From JACQSU01 sp964359785 (GTDB lineage Archaea; Nanobdellota; Nanobdellia; Woesearchaeales; JAGWAF01): a DNA stretch of 64,000 bases. How positions within the stretch are numbered: the first letter of the stretch is position 1; the number at the start of each line of letters is the position of its first letter. The translations under genes were made by a program, and so were the position numbers. The stretch covers positions 1-64,000 of the forward strand of contig CAYHWL010000001.1 of the NCBI GenBank assembly GCA_964359785.1. The letters are read 5' to 3'. The notes beneath the pieces were generated by a model. The model saw nothing but the letters and a program-made list of their open reading frames with translations. It did not search any database and was not told where the DNA came from. Shown here piece after piece: positions 42,381-50,979 of the stretch.

Positions 42381-43732
42381 ACACAACTGAAGAAGGACTT
42401 CGCAAAAGGATTCGCGAGTTGGAGCGTGAGCTCCAACAAACAAAGGAGGAGAAGCAGCGTATTGAGGATGCGAAAAAGAAAATTGAGAAAGAGTTTGAAG
42501 AGTTCCGAGCAAAATATGCATGTACTGTAGACAATCTGAAGATTGCATTGAAGATTAAGGGCGATGTTTCAAATTCTGCAGAACCTGGTGCAAGAAAAGG
42601 GCATGTTGGTCATGGGCGTAAAGCGCCGGAGCATGTTGACAAGAATGAGGAGATTCGACTTGATAATTGTCCTTATTGTAAGACTCACCTTCGAGGAAAA
42701 ACTATCAGCACGCGTCATCGTATTGTCACGACGATAAAAATCATCAATCCTGCACAAGTCATCCGTTATTTGCTTCATCGCAAGTGGTGTCCGACTTGTG
42801 AGAAACTGGTAGAACCCGAAGTGCCAGGTGTGCTTCCAAATGCGCGATTCAGCCTAAATATCATGCTTTTAGTCATGTATTTGCATCTGGCACTGCGTGT
42901 GCCTGGCGCGAAGGTGCGCGAATATTTTCAGACTGTGCACAATGTCAATATCAGCACGGGTGAGATCCCGCACATGCTCACGCAACTCGCACGAGAATAC
43001 GGAGACCATTACGCCAGTTTAGAAAAACTCGTGCGAGCTGCACGAGTCAAACACACTGATAGTACAAGTTGGCGCATAAGCGGTAAAAACTATGCCGCAT
43101 GGGTATTTGTCATTCAAGGAGTCGTGCTCTACAAAATCAGTAAAAGTACAAGTCACAAACTACCACTCAAAGTGCTTGGCAGAATCGGCAAAAACATCAC
43201 ACTTGTCGTAGATAGACACTCTGCATTCCGCACCCTCGCACAAAAAGCAGGATATCTACTCCAATTATGCTGGTCACACATACTCCAAGACAGCAAGGAA
43301 CTAGCCAAAAATTTCGGCGCCGAAGGACGCTACGTCCACCGCCACCTCAAAGAAATCTACGCACAAGCCAAATCCCTAAACCACCAAGCCACACAAGAAC
43401 AAGTAGACGCACTCAAATGCGAAATACTCCAACTCACCTACAGACATTACAAAAGCCACGCCATACGCCGATTCGTCGACAATCTCGCATACCGCGACCT
43501 AGACAACCTATTCCGATTCACAACAGACCCCACAATCGACCCGACCAACAACATAAGCGAAAGAGAACTACGACACTTAGTCATGATACGACGCATCAGC
43601 CACGGCAGCAGAAGCCGCCGCGGCGCCAATGCCATGACCCAACTTCTAAGCATCATTCAAACACTACGACTAAACCAACAAAACCCCCTCGAAGGACTAC
43701 AAAACATACTCAACCCCCTATCAATCAACTGA
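42377..43732 (+). CDS. IS66-family DDE transposase
   Basis: 451 residues. An N-terminal coiled coil (residues about 5-50) is followed by a zinc-binding segment (DNCPYCKTHL, KWCPTCEKL) and the catalytic core: HTDSTSWRISGKNYAAWVF (first Asp), LVVDRHSAFRTL (second Asp), and DPTNNISERELRHLVMIRR (Glu). This fits IS66 transposases. The start at 42377 is set by ATGA overlap with the DUF2080 gene. Codon use changes sharply inside the gene: the first half is T/G-rich, the last 500 bases are C/A-rich (many CTA, CAC, ATA codons), unlike all neighbours. Confidence 0.9.
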   Translation: MNTTEEGLRKRIRELERELQQTKEEKQRIEDAKKKIEKEFEEFRAKYACTVDNLKIALKIKGDVSNSAEPGARKGHVGHGRKAPEHVDKNEEIRLDNCPYCKTHLRGKTISTRHRIVTTIKIINPAQVIRYLLHRKWCPTCEKLVEPEVPGVLPNARFSLNIMLLVMYLHLALRVPGAKVREYFQTVHNVNISTGEIPHMLTQLAREYGDHYASLEKLVRAARVKHTDSTSWRISGKNYAAWVFVIQGVVLYKISKSTSHKLPLKVLGRIGKNITLVVDRHSAFRTLAQKAGYLLQLCWSHILQDSKELAKNFGAEGRYVHRHLKEIYAQAKSLNHQATQEQVDALKCEILQLTYRHYKSHAIRRFVDNLAYRDLDNLFRFTTDPTIDPTNNISERELRHLVMIRRISHGSRSRRGANAMTQLLSIIQTLRLNQQNPLEGLQNILNPLSIN

Positions 43733-43765
43733 ACGATTACGAAAAAAAGATGATAAAAGAAAAAA

Positions 43766-44572
43766 TTACTTTCCAATTGGTTTCATGCCTTTCCATGCGG
43801 TGTCAAAGAGGCTCTCTACCGCGCTGGCGAAGAATGGCGTGTTGACCCAGACTCCTATGTCATAGATTGGGTGCACGTCCTTGTCATCAAGGACCATGAA
43901 TACCATCTGTTTGCCATCGACTATGGCGAAGCGTGCTCGGCTGTCGGTCTCGCGGATCTCTGCATATGGCGCGATTTCGCTCACAGCCGCCCTGGTGTCT
44001 TTGTTGCTAGGTGAGGCGATCCTGATTTTGACCCCTTTCTTTTTGAGTTTCTCAAACACGGGTTTCAAGGAATCCGCTTTTCGGATGAGTCCTTGGGCAG
44101 TCGTCATCAGTGTGACTGATTTCTCCGCATTTTTGATCGCGAGTTCAAGATGCGCGTAAAGGTTCTGTCTTCCTCGCAGTGATCCTGACAGTTCGGTAGG
44201 GTCGATCATCTCGACGCCTTGATTGTGCAATGCGCTTAATTCCTCTAAGACATCTGTGCTTTTTAGGTCTTCAAGCCTTCGCACTCGCTCTTCGGCTTCC
44301 ACTTTGGTGTTTTTCTTGACACGTTCAACCACTTCAGTGGGTGCGACTGCGATATACTTGATAGGTTTTCCAAGTTTCATGACGACATATCCACGTTTCT
44401 CTAATGATTCAAGGACATCGTATGCTCGACTTCTTGGCACGTCGGCCAAGTCAGATAGTTCTCCTGCGGTCGCGACACCACGTGACAGCAACGCGGCCCA
44501 TATTTTCACTTCGTATAGGTTCAAATTGAAGAGCCTTCGCAATTTCGATAAGAATTCGTCTTTTACGAGCAT
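43766..44572 (-). CDS. TrmB-family transcription regulator
   Basis: 268 residues. The N-terminal winged helix (LNLYEVKIWAALLSRGVATA, VPRSRAYDVLESLEKRGYV) is followed by a helical linker and a PLD-like effector domain (about 125-260) ending DIGVWVNTPFFASAVESLF. It shares nearly the same layout with the second copy at 62700. TrmB proteins usually sense sugars; no sugar operon is near. A dyad CCGTC-GT-GACGG (44593-44604) between its TATA box and its start is a good autoregulatory operator. Confidence 0.85.
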   Translation of the reverse strand: MLVKDEFLSKLRRLFNLNLYEVKIWAALLSRGVATAGELSDLADVPRSRAYDVLESLEKRGYVVMKLGKPIKYIAVAPTEVVERVKKNTKVEAEERVRRLEDLKSTDVLEELSALHNQGVEMIDPTELSGSLRGRQNLYAHLELAIKNAEKSVTLMTTAQGLIRKADSLKPVFEKLKKKGVKIRIASPSNKDTRAAVSEIAPYAEIRETDSRARFAIVDGKQMVFMVLDDKDVHPIYDIGVWVNTPFFASAVESLFDTAWKGMKPIGK

Positions 44573-44592
44573 GTTTTGTTCCCCCCTCTTTT

Positions 44593-44620
44593 CCGTCGTG
44601 ACGGTCCGGTATTATTAATA
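44593..44620 (-). promoter_or_regulatory. Promoter and dyad operator of the trmB-like gene
   Basis: TATTAATAAT (44620-44611) is the TATA box; the dyad CCGTCGTGACGG (44593-44604) lies between it and the start codon, which is preceded by GAGGGG. Confidence 0.45.
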
Positions 44621-44700
44621 CGTTTTGTTTTCGCGGTGTTTTTTTACCTTTCTGGAGTTAAACACTGCCAATCCCACTAAAGAGTAATATCAAAATGCAC

Positions 44701-44709
44701 CTATATAAG
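44701..44709 (+). promoter_or_regulatory. Orphan TATA box in the 44573-44795 gap
   Basis: CTATATAAG on the plus strand has no gene behind it: only a 14-codon frame from 44717 would follow, and the transcript (from about 44732) would run into the 3' end of the pelota gene in antisense. Apart from this and the trmB promoter I see nothing in this gap. Confidence 0.3.
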
Positions 44710-44795
44710 CGTTGTCATGGAAAATATTTTATCGTCGATATCTTTCCTGTTTCATTGTAGCTGAGTAACATATTATTGTTTTCCTGGTTGTTTTT

Positions 44796-45827
44796 CTAGT
44801 TCAGTTTATACCTTAATATCGCCCCTATGCCTCCAAGCCCCCAGAGTTTCCTGCCCCCGTCATTGTCTTCCGAGATGATTCGGATATCGCCCTCCATCCG
44901 GTCGACATCTTTCATCATCGTGTCGATCTCGATATATTTCTTGGCGGCTCGCTTCTCTTTTATCAGTCTCTCGCACACAAGCAGGATCTTTACCGCTCCG
45001 CTCTCGATAGCGGTTTTTGTCTGGCGTATCCCATAGGCGTAATTCCCGTCCTTGGATATCTCTTTTAGCAATTCCTCTACGATTCTCAATTCATCAGCGG
45101 ATTTATGGGCCAAAAGCGCCGTCTTGGTCTCATCACGTTTAAGTGTTTCATCAATCCCGTTCTTGCCCACGGAGCCTATGGTGGCATAGATTAATCTGGA
45201 TTTCATCTCTTTGGATAATGCTTTTGCCAGGTCTTCTTTGAAGAATGCGGGGCTTGCGAGTATGATACGTGTGGGTTTATATCGTTCATCATATTGTTCT
45301 AGGACTTTTTTGATCTCTAAGTAGAAATCTTTGCCAGAGGGATTGTCTTTTTTGATTGGCTCTCCTTCAAGATGAACTAGGATATCGTACCCCGTACGTG
45401 TCATCTTGGCGATGAACGCTTCTTCCCGGTCGTGGACTACGATTAGCACCTGCGCAGGGCCGCCTGCGCATGCTTCATCGACTTTTTCCAATTGATGACG
45501 AAGCCACTCCTTGCGTATTGTGATTTCTTCATGCAGCCGCAATTTGATCGAGTGATGCGACCCTCTGGTCAGTTCTTCGCTGCCTCCGATGATGATTCCA
45601 GCGACCCGCAGCTCGTCGCCTGTGAGTTCGCATTCGTCCGCTTTAATGATCGCGAATACTGGGATCTTGATGGCATCCCCTTCTTCTGTGGCTTTTACTT
45701 TGCGTACTGTGCGGGCGGCCACGCTATCCCCCTCATCGATTATTGTGGATAGATACCATAAGTCTTCCTTGGAATCGCACGCGAGTGTCATCTCGCCCAG
45801 TTTCATGTTTTTCTTGATGATTCTCAT
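44796..45827 (-). CDS. pelA: Pelota (Dom34) mRNA-surveillance/ribosome-rescue protein
   Basis: 343 residues. The three eRF1-like domains are visible: the Sm-like N-terminal domain (MRIIKKNMKLGEMTLACDSK, DLWYLSTIIDEGDSV), the central domain (VLIVVHDREEAFIAKM) and the C-terminal domain (GAVKILLVCERLI) ending LGGIGAILRYKLN. No GGQ motif, as expected for Pelota. It acts with an aEF1A/ABCE1 partner to split stalled ribosomes. I start it at the second ATG (45827), about 11 bases after the predicted transcription start and preceded by AAGGAA. Confidence 0.9.
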   Translation of the reverse strand: MRIIKKNMKLGEMTLACDSKEDLWYLSTIIDEGDSVAARTVRKVKATEEGDAIKIPVFAIIKADECELTGDELRVAGIIIGGSEELTRGSHHSIKLRLHEEITIRKEWLRHQLEKVDEACAGGPAQVLIVVHDREEAFIAKMTRTGYDILVHLEGEPIKKDNPSGKDFYLEIKKVLEQYDERYKPTRIILASPAFFKEDLAKALSKEMKSRLIYATIGSVGKNGIDETLKRDETKTALLAHKSADELRIVEELLKEISKDGNYAYGIRQTKTAIESGAVKILLVCERLIKEKRAAKKYIEIDTMMKDVDRMEGDIRIISEDNDGGRKLWGLGGIGAILRYKLN

Positions 45828-45858
45828 TGTGTTCCTTCTCGTGCATATATCATCCAAA

Positions 45859-45870
45859 CATTTATATATT
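45859..45870. promoter_or_regulatory. Divergent TATA element between pelota and the surface-protein cluster
   Basis: ATTTATATATTC lies between the two genes and reads as a TATA box on both strands. On the plus strand a second candidate, CTATATATAG (45890-45899), is closer to the surface gene. CCTAAGGAGG between them is a strong Shine-Dalgarno-like string not placed before a start codon. Confidence 0.4.
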
Positions 45871-45912
45871 CTCCTAAGGAGGATTTGTATCTATATATAG
45901 GCGGTGATGGAA

Positions 45913-47085
45913 ATGCGTCGTGGTCAGTCTGGTAATGAGGCTTGGGTGGTGATAGGGCTAATAACCTTGCTCTTGATTTTCTATATTCTTTTCTTGCCGC
46001 CGGCGGAAAGGCAAAAACTTCTGGATGACTCCACAACCTATGATTCCACTACAGATGGTAGTATTAGCGTCGCGAATAACACTCTTCTAAAAGAGAGGGT
46101 TGGCACTCTTGAGGCTCATGAGCCAATCATCACTCATTCTCTCCCAGCATCAAGGATCTATGAGTCGAAGAAGGCTGTTGTTTTTGATGAACCAAATGCG
46201 TTTTATGTGAAGCGAGGATGGTTTTCGCGTAAAGATAATATTATAGACTTTGGAGTTCCTGACCTTGCCAACAGCGATAATATCATGCTCGCTTATGACA
46301 CGACTGTGAGGACTGGGATTTTGACAGTCACACTAAATGAGAAGGTCATCTTTGAAGGCCAGATCCCAAGATCTCCTGCGCCTATCAGGTTGAGGAAGGA
46401 TCTTCTTCAAAAGGATAATACTCTCAGATTCAGTGTCAATAATGTAGGATTCGCGTTCTGGTCATCCAATGAGATTGATTTTACAAATGTCAAGATCATA
46501 GGTGATGTCTCTGATGTCACAAGGCAAAAGGCGCAGAATGTCTTTGCTGTTTCGCCGGTAGAGAAGAACAATGTTGTCACGGCGACCCTGGAATATACTG
46601 CCGAATGTGATGAGGCTTCTGCTGGGCCCTTGTCTATCATGATCAACGACCAAAGGGTTTACCAGGGGGTTCCGGATTGTGGAGGCAAGAACCGTGCGGA
46701 GATTAACTCTGCCGCGCTCCAAGAGGGATCAAATGCGCTTTTCTTCGAGACGACAAAAGGGGATTATTATCTAAGCGGGATGAAGCTAACGACGCTTCTG
46801 AAAAAGACCCGGTCTTTCATTGGGTACTTCGATGTTTCAGATGCGGTCGTCCAACGCGCGAAGGACAACACTGCCCGGGTGATGCTGGAGATTGATTTTG
46901 TGGATGACAAGCTTCCCAAACGTGCGCAAGTGAACGTGAATGGCCATCTTACTTTCATCGATCAGGTAGAACCGTTCTATGCCAAGAACCTCAACGCGTT
47001 TGTCCTGTCTGGTCCAAGGAACTATATCGAGGTGATTCCAGAGTCTTCGATTGGTATTCCAGAGCTTCGCGTTGTGGTCAAGTAG
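45913..47085 (+). CDS. Pilin-anchored beta-rich surface protein, 390 aa
   Basis: MRRG-QSGNEAWVVIGLITL then LLIFYILFLPPAER is a class III-like signal. The outside part consists of beta-sandwich segments, including several jelly-roll-like stretches (DTTVRTGILTVTLNEKVIFE; LNAFVLSGPRNYIEVIPE), with two cysteines only. Unrecognised. GTG (45904) and ATG (45907) lie just upstream; I prefer 45913 because GGTGAT precedes it and it gives the compact leader. It heads a group with the polytopic protein and three lipoproteins. Confidence 0.65.
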   Translation: MRRGQSGNEAWVVIGLITLLLIFYILFLPPAERQKLLDDSTTYDSTTDGSISVANNTLLKERVGTLEAHEPIITHSLPASRIYESKKAVVFDEPNAFYVKRGWFSRKDNIIDFGVPDLANSDNIMLAYDTTVRTGILTVTLNEKVIFEGQIPRSPAPIRLRKDLLQKDNTLRFSVNNVGFAFWSSNEIDFTNVKIIGDVSDVTRQKAQNVFAVSPVEKNNVVTATLEYTAECDEASAGPLSIMINDQRVYQGVPDCGGKNRAEINSAALQEGSNALFFETTKGDYYLSGMKLTTLLKKTRSFIGYFDVSDAVVQRAKDNTARVMLEIDFVDDKLPKRAQVNVNGHLTFIDQVEPFYAKNLNAFVLSGPRNYIEVIPESSIGIPELRVVVK

Positions 47086-47096
47086 GTGATGATGAT

Positions 47097-48788
47097 ATGG
47101 TAGAAGGTTCAACACTGCCTGTCACTCCTTCTTCTCAGCCACTGCTGATTTTTTTGTTTGTGACTGCGGCAGTGGTCACTGGAGCGATTTATGGATTCCC
47201 TTTTGAGGTCATTCTTGCGCTCGCAGGCATTGGACTAGCGATCACCCTATTTCTTGGTAACAAAGATTATTTTATTCTAGGGTGCGCTATCCTCCTCCAT
47301 TTTGTGGATTCGGTATTCGGATTCAACCGTACCGTCTACTTCGGCGTCTTTGCGATGTTGTATATCTTGATGGCTATGGCAGCGATTATGGTATTTGTCT
47401 TTGGCGCGGACAATCATAAGAATTTAGGCAGTCAGGCTGTCGCTTTCTTTGGTATATCAGTGCTTTCATTTGGACTTCCCTATATCAAGGAATTATTGAA
47501 AGGGGCTCTAAGCAGGATATTTCCTAGTTTCTTCACTGTCTACTTTGACGGACTTGTTCTCTTCGCCCCGTTCTGGGTAATCTTTTTGCTTGTTAGAGAC
47601 CCGGCTTTAAGGCAAGCAGGTTCACTATACTTGATGTTCTGGATGGTCATGTTCAGCATAAATATAGCTTATGTCTCATCAACGCAAGGTATGGATGTTT
47701 TTGGTAGATTGGGTCTATCTGCTGATGTCATAAACGTGTACACTCCAGCAAGACAGATGTGGGATAATACGCTCAAGTCTTTCAAGTATCTCTGGAGCAG
47801 GACTTACTCTATGATCACAGGCATCCAGGAGCAGGTAGGCTCTGGTTTTGAGGCGCAAATTGATGAGGCGATTAACGGCAAACAGGAGCAGATTAAGAAG
47901 TTCGTGGGCCTTGATGTCATGAATTTCCAGCCTATCGATTCGAGTTTCAAGGAAGGCGAGCCTGTCACAATCGAAGGGCAGATCAAGGCTGGCGCGTTGG
48001 ATGTGGAGATTCCAGTCAAGTTCATCTGCGATGCCAAAAAAGAGGACCAGACTAAGTCTACCTCGGCAGATCTGCTGACACCAGACCATATGACAGTCTA
48101 TGAATCAGACGAACGATTGCTTGATTGCAAATTCGACTCACTTGAGAAGGGTTCTTATCAGATCAAACTGACGGCGGAATACGATTTTGGCACTAAAGGT
48201 GAGGTCTCTCACTATACGATAAAATCTGACTTGTTCAATGCCCTTTTGGATACCGCAAGAAAACAAGGTGGAGACGCATACAATCTGTTCTATTCACAAT
48301 ATGGACTCTCGCCAAATGGGGAGTCTCTCTCTTCTCCAGGCCCGGTGACTGTGGCTCTATCAGCTGGAAAGGATGTGTTGGTGATCAATCCTGCATCACC
48401 CACGGATATTATTCTGAAGATCACCTTGAAGAATTCATGGGAGGGGCTAATAGGTGATGTGAGATCGCTCACGATGGTCATTCCCAAGGGTTTTGGCATC
48501 AAAGATGTCGCTGGCAAGGATCCAAAAGAGCAAGTCAAGCAGATCCGTTGCGAGGAGATGCCAGGGAACCGTGATGTCTCCGCTGGCTGCGACAATGCAA
48601 AACATAATGTTTATGTCATCCCGATGAAAAAGGAGCCGATCCAGCTCCTTAGAAATATCCGGGCTTATCTTTCTCTAGACGATCCAGATTCGGTTGTGGG
48701 TAAGGCTCTCTACAATGTCCAGACTTTCAAGCTCTTTGCTGATTACACTTACAGGATAGAGAGGCAAGCCGAGGTGAGGGTGCAATGA
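47097..48788 (+). CDS. Polytopic membrane protein with C-terminal extracellular domain, 563 aa
   Basis: Unrecognised. Residues about 15-215 contain six to seven hydrophobic helices (LIFLFVTAAVVTGAIYGF, AMLYILMAMAAIMVFVFG, FFGISVLSFGLPYI, FAPFWVIFLLV, LYLMFWMVMFSINI). The rest (about 230-563) is a soluble beta-rich region with a few cysteines, probably outside (IKAGALDVEIPVKFICDAKK; LIVNP-like strands). AGGTGATGAT precedes the ATG and the next gene overlaps its stop (ATGA). It could be the membrane platform of a surface complex with the neighbouring secreted proteins. Confidence 0.7.
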   Translation: MVEGSTLPVTPSSQPLLIFLFVTAAVVTGAIYGFPFEVILALAGIGLAITLFLGNKDYFILGCAILLHFVDSVFGFNRTVYFGVFAMLYILMAMAAIMVFVFGADNHKNLGSQAVAFFGISVLSFGLPYIKELLKGALSRIFPSFFTVYFDGLVLFAPFWVIFLLVRDPALRQAGSLYLMFWMVMFSINIAYVSSTQGMDVFGRLGLSADVINVYTPARQMWDNTLKSFKYLWSRTYSMITGIQEQVGSGFEAQIDEAINGKQEQIKKFVGLDVMNFQPIDSSFKEGEPVTIEGQIKAGALDVEIPVKFICDAKKEDQTKSTSADLLTPDHMTVYESDERLLDCKFDSLEKGSYQIKLTAEYDFGTKGEVSHYTIKSDLFNALLDTARKQGGDAYNLFYSQYGLSPNGESLSSPGPVTVALSAGKDVLVINPASPTDIILKITLKNSWEGLIGDVRSLTMVIPKGFGIKDVAGKDPKEQVKQIRCEEMPGNRDVSAGCDNAKHNVYVIPMKKEPIQLLRNIRAYLSLDDPDSVVGKALYNVQTFKLFADYTYRIERQAEVRVQ

Positions 48789-49732
48789 GACCGCATGAGT
48801 CACAGGTCATTTTGGCATGCGCTGTTTCCTTGATTCTAGTCATGGCCTGCGGCAACATCTATAACACTGGCGTAGCGAAGTCTCCCGATATCTACTTAGG
48901 GACAGATGGTCTCACTGCCAGTTTTATCGCGAACACTCCTCCAGGTCAGGTCCTGGAGAATTCAAATTTCGAGATGCTTCTTGATGTTGCCAATCAGGGT
49001 GCATATGATATTGACCAGGCATTCTTTTCGATTAGCTCAAATCCCGAATACCTGGACATCACGACCACAGAAGGTCAAAGAGTGCTTACGCTTCCTGGCA
49101 GGTCAGTTGAGAATCCAAGAGGGGAAAAATCCCTTCTTAGCCTCAAAGCCCATGCGAATCGTGTTTCAAAGACTAGTGCAGTGAGCACTCCTGTCTCACT
49201 GACGTTTTGTTATGCTTATCAGACTCATGCTACGCCTATAGTCTGCATTGACACCGATCCTGCTAATCAAAAGACGCAGATGAAAGCCTGTTCATTAGAT
49301 TCCTCTTCCTCGACATCTCTAGGGGGTGGGCAAGGTGGTCCAATGACAGTCACAAGGGTCGAGACAAGCATGCTTTCTCATGATGATCCAGACCGGCTTA
49401 TTCCCGATGTGAAGGTATTTATCGCAAACCAAGGTAATGGAGACATTATTGATACCAGTCAAGTTGAACAATATTGTGGGGGATCCCCTTCCAAGAACGC
49501 GTTTAATATAGTGAATGTGAAAGTGAAATTACAGGAGGATTTCCTTTTGTGCAATAAGGAGGCGCTCACTTTAAAGACGCAAGATTCTAGCGAGAACTAT
49601 ATTGAATGTCAGTATCCGCAGGGCATAAACAAGAAGATCCCATCGTATTTGGCTCCGCTCTCTGTCACAATCGATTATGGTTACACGTTTACTGTCACAA
49701 AGATGATTTCTATCCAGCCAAAGAGCCGTTAA
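48785..49732 (+). CDS. Surface lipoprotein-like protein, paralogue 1 of 3
   Basis: 315 residues. The N-terminal helix VILACAVSLILVMACGNIY ends in a lipobox-like L-V-M-A-C. The remainder reads as two beta-sandwich domains (NSNFEMLLDVANQGAYDIDQ) with a linker around GGGQGGPMTVTRVE and cysteines at matching places to the two paralogues downstream (TFCYAYQ, IVCIDTDP, MKACSLD, EQYCGG). ATGA overlap with the polytopic protein indicates co-translation. Likely a binding or structural subunit on the cell surface. Confidence 0.7.
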   Translation: MRPHESQVILACAVSLILVMACGNIYNTGVAKSPDIYLGTDGLTASFIANTPPGQVLENSNFEMLLDVANQGAYDIDQAFFSISSNPEYLDITTTEGQRVLTLPGRSVENPRGEKSLLSLKAHANRVSKTSAVSTPVSLTFCYAYQTHATPIVCIDTDPANQKTQMKACSLDSSSSTSLGGGQGGPMTVTRVETSMLSHDDPDRLIPDVKVFIANQGNGDIIDTSQVEQYCGGSPSKNAFNIVNVKVKLQEDFLLCNKEALTLKTQDSSENYIECQYPQGINKKIPSYLAPLSVTIDYGYTFTVTKMISIQPKSR

Positions 49733-49781
49733 GCCCATCTGTGTATTACCTAGGAGATACTGACCGGGAGCGCCAGTGAGA

Positions 49782-49937
49782 TTGTCAAAAGTTCGCGCCA
49801 CCGATGATCACGCTCCAGCGCTCAACACAGGTGGCATGCTCCTGAGGACCTCAGGGTGCTTACTAAGCGAACTTTTGACTACCGAATGGAACCGGTTGCG
49901 AACCACCGGTGAGCACACTGGTGGAATGACTGTATTC
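49782..49937 (+). repeat. Structured dispersed repeat, copy 2 (about 156 bp)
   Basis: Second copy of the block at 29541-29702, in the same orientation. The inverted pair GTCAAAAGTTCGC (49784-49796) and GCGAACTTTTGAC (49867-49879) is identical to copy 1. The 3' hairpin is CACCGGTG/CACTGGTG (49904-49911, 49916-49923); the C-to-T change keeps a G-U pair. An internal stem CCTGAG-GAC-CTCAGG is perfect here and has one G-U pair in copy 1. It lies between the first and second lipoprotein genes, just before the promoter of the latter. Confidence 0.75.
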
Positions 49938-49992
49938 ACCACAGCCTGATGCATGGCAATATTTATATACTATATCGTCGGGGTTTAAGACC

Positions 49993-50925
49993 ATGAGATG
50001 GCTTGCCATGACCCTTGTCCTTGTCCTCTTGGTAGGATGTGGTGGAACTTCTACAGCTGAAAATCGGGGCAATGCTAATTTCCGCACTGGGACGACAGGT
50101 ATTCTCATGCAGTTCATGCCTAATCTTCCTCCAGTGAGACAATATGATGATCAAGAGTTCAACGTGCAGTTGAAAGTCTCCAATCTGGGCGCAAGCAATA
50201 TCGGCTCGGCGAACGACCGTATCTATCTGTCAGGTTTTGACCCAAGCATTATCACAGGTGTCTCAAGTTTTGGCGAGGCCATTCCTAAGTTGGAGGGCAA
50301 GACACAGTTCAATGTCCAGGGCACATATGGTTTTGTGAGCTTCAAGGGTGTGCCAAGATCTTTAGCTTCCAAGAAGATCGATAAATACCCATTTACTCTC
50401 ATAGCTACAGCATGTTACAATTATCAGACTATCGCCCAAGGCACTGTCTGTATTGATCCGGATCCTTTTTCGACCACACTAAAACAGAAGGCTTGCGTCC
50501 CGACGACAACGACTATGGGGGGCTCTCAAGGTGGTCCGATTGCGGTTAGCGGCACGACGGTAGAGCCTTCTCCAGGCCGGACAAGATTTCGCATAGATAT
50601 CACAAACAGCGGAGGCGGTCTCGTGTATAAATTTGGGCCTGAATTCTCGCAGAAATGCTCGCCGTATGACCAGAAGGGATTGATGTATAACGAGATTGAT
50701 GCTATTAGGTTGGACCGTGTCGAGATAGCGGGAACAAATATCCTGCCCAGCTGTAAACCTCTCGATCAAGGGTTTGTGAGACTATATAGTGGCAGGGGAA
50801 GTATCACCTGTGAATATGTCTCGCAAAGGACTGCGGCCGCTTTCGTGACCCCCCTCCTGGTGGAACTGTCGTATGGCTACCAACAGACTCTTCAGACTAG
50901 TGTTGAGATTGATTCCTCCAGGTAG
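49993..50925 (+). CDS. Surface lipoprotein-like protein, paralogue 2 of 3
   Basis: 310 residues. MRWLAMTLVLVLLVGCGGTS has a clear lipobox (L-V-G-C). Beta-rich body with the same Cys/Gly landmarks as its paralogues: ATACYNYQ, VCIDPDP, KACVPTT, MGGSQGGPIAV, QKCSPYD. It has its own TATA box (ATATTTATATAC, near 49960-49971) and a leaderless start about 27 bases later, so unlike paralogue 1 it is separately transcribed. Function unknown; probably a substrate- or surface-binding lipoprotein. Confidence 0.72.
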   Translation: MRWLAMTLVLVLLVGCGGTSTAENRGNANFRTGTTGILMQFMPNLPPVRQYDDQEFNVQLKVSNLGASNIGSANDRIYLSGFDPSIITGVSSFGEAIPKLEGKTQFNVQGTYGFVSFKGVPRSLASKKIDKYPFTLIATACYNYQTIAQGTVCIDPDPFSTTLKQKACVPTTTTMGGSQGGPIAVSGTTVEPSPGRTRFRIDITNSGGGLVYKFGPEFSQKCSPYDQKGLMYNEIDAIRLDRVEIAGTNILPSCKPLDQGFVRLYSGRGSITCEYVSQRTAAAFVTPLLVELSYGYQQTLQTSVEIDSSR

Positions 50926-50979
50926 ACCCTGGCGTTGGCATGAGAAACATTTTTATACGTCGATTTGGCTTGTTCCTGC

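Larger units (their letters stand above)
42138..43748 (+). mobile_element. Complete IS66-like insertion sequence with 8-bp target duplication
   Basis: The element proper is 42146-43740. Its ends are an imperfect 13-bp inverted repeat: GTAACCATTCAGT at 42146-42158 and ACTGAACGATTAC at 43728-43740 (two mismatches). Both ends are flanked by the direct repeat GAAAAAAA (42138-42145 and 43741-43748), an 8-bp target duplication as made by the IS66 family. It carries a DUF2080-type gene and the transposase. The intact ends and duplication indicate recent insertion. It lies about 6 bases from the pheST TATA box on one side and past the 3' end of a trmB-like gene on the other. Confidence 0.9.

Noticed and set aside
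43267..43845. Open frame of 192 codons rich in Arg, Pro and Thr on the plus strand
   Set aside because: It is a shadow of the C/A-rich second half of the transposase gene in another frame, with no start signal and low-complexity product.
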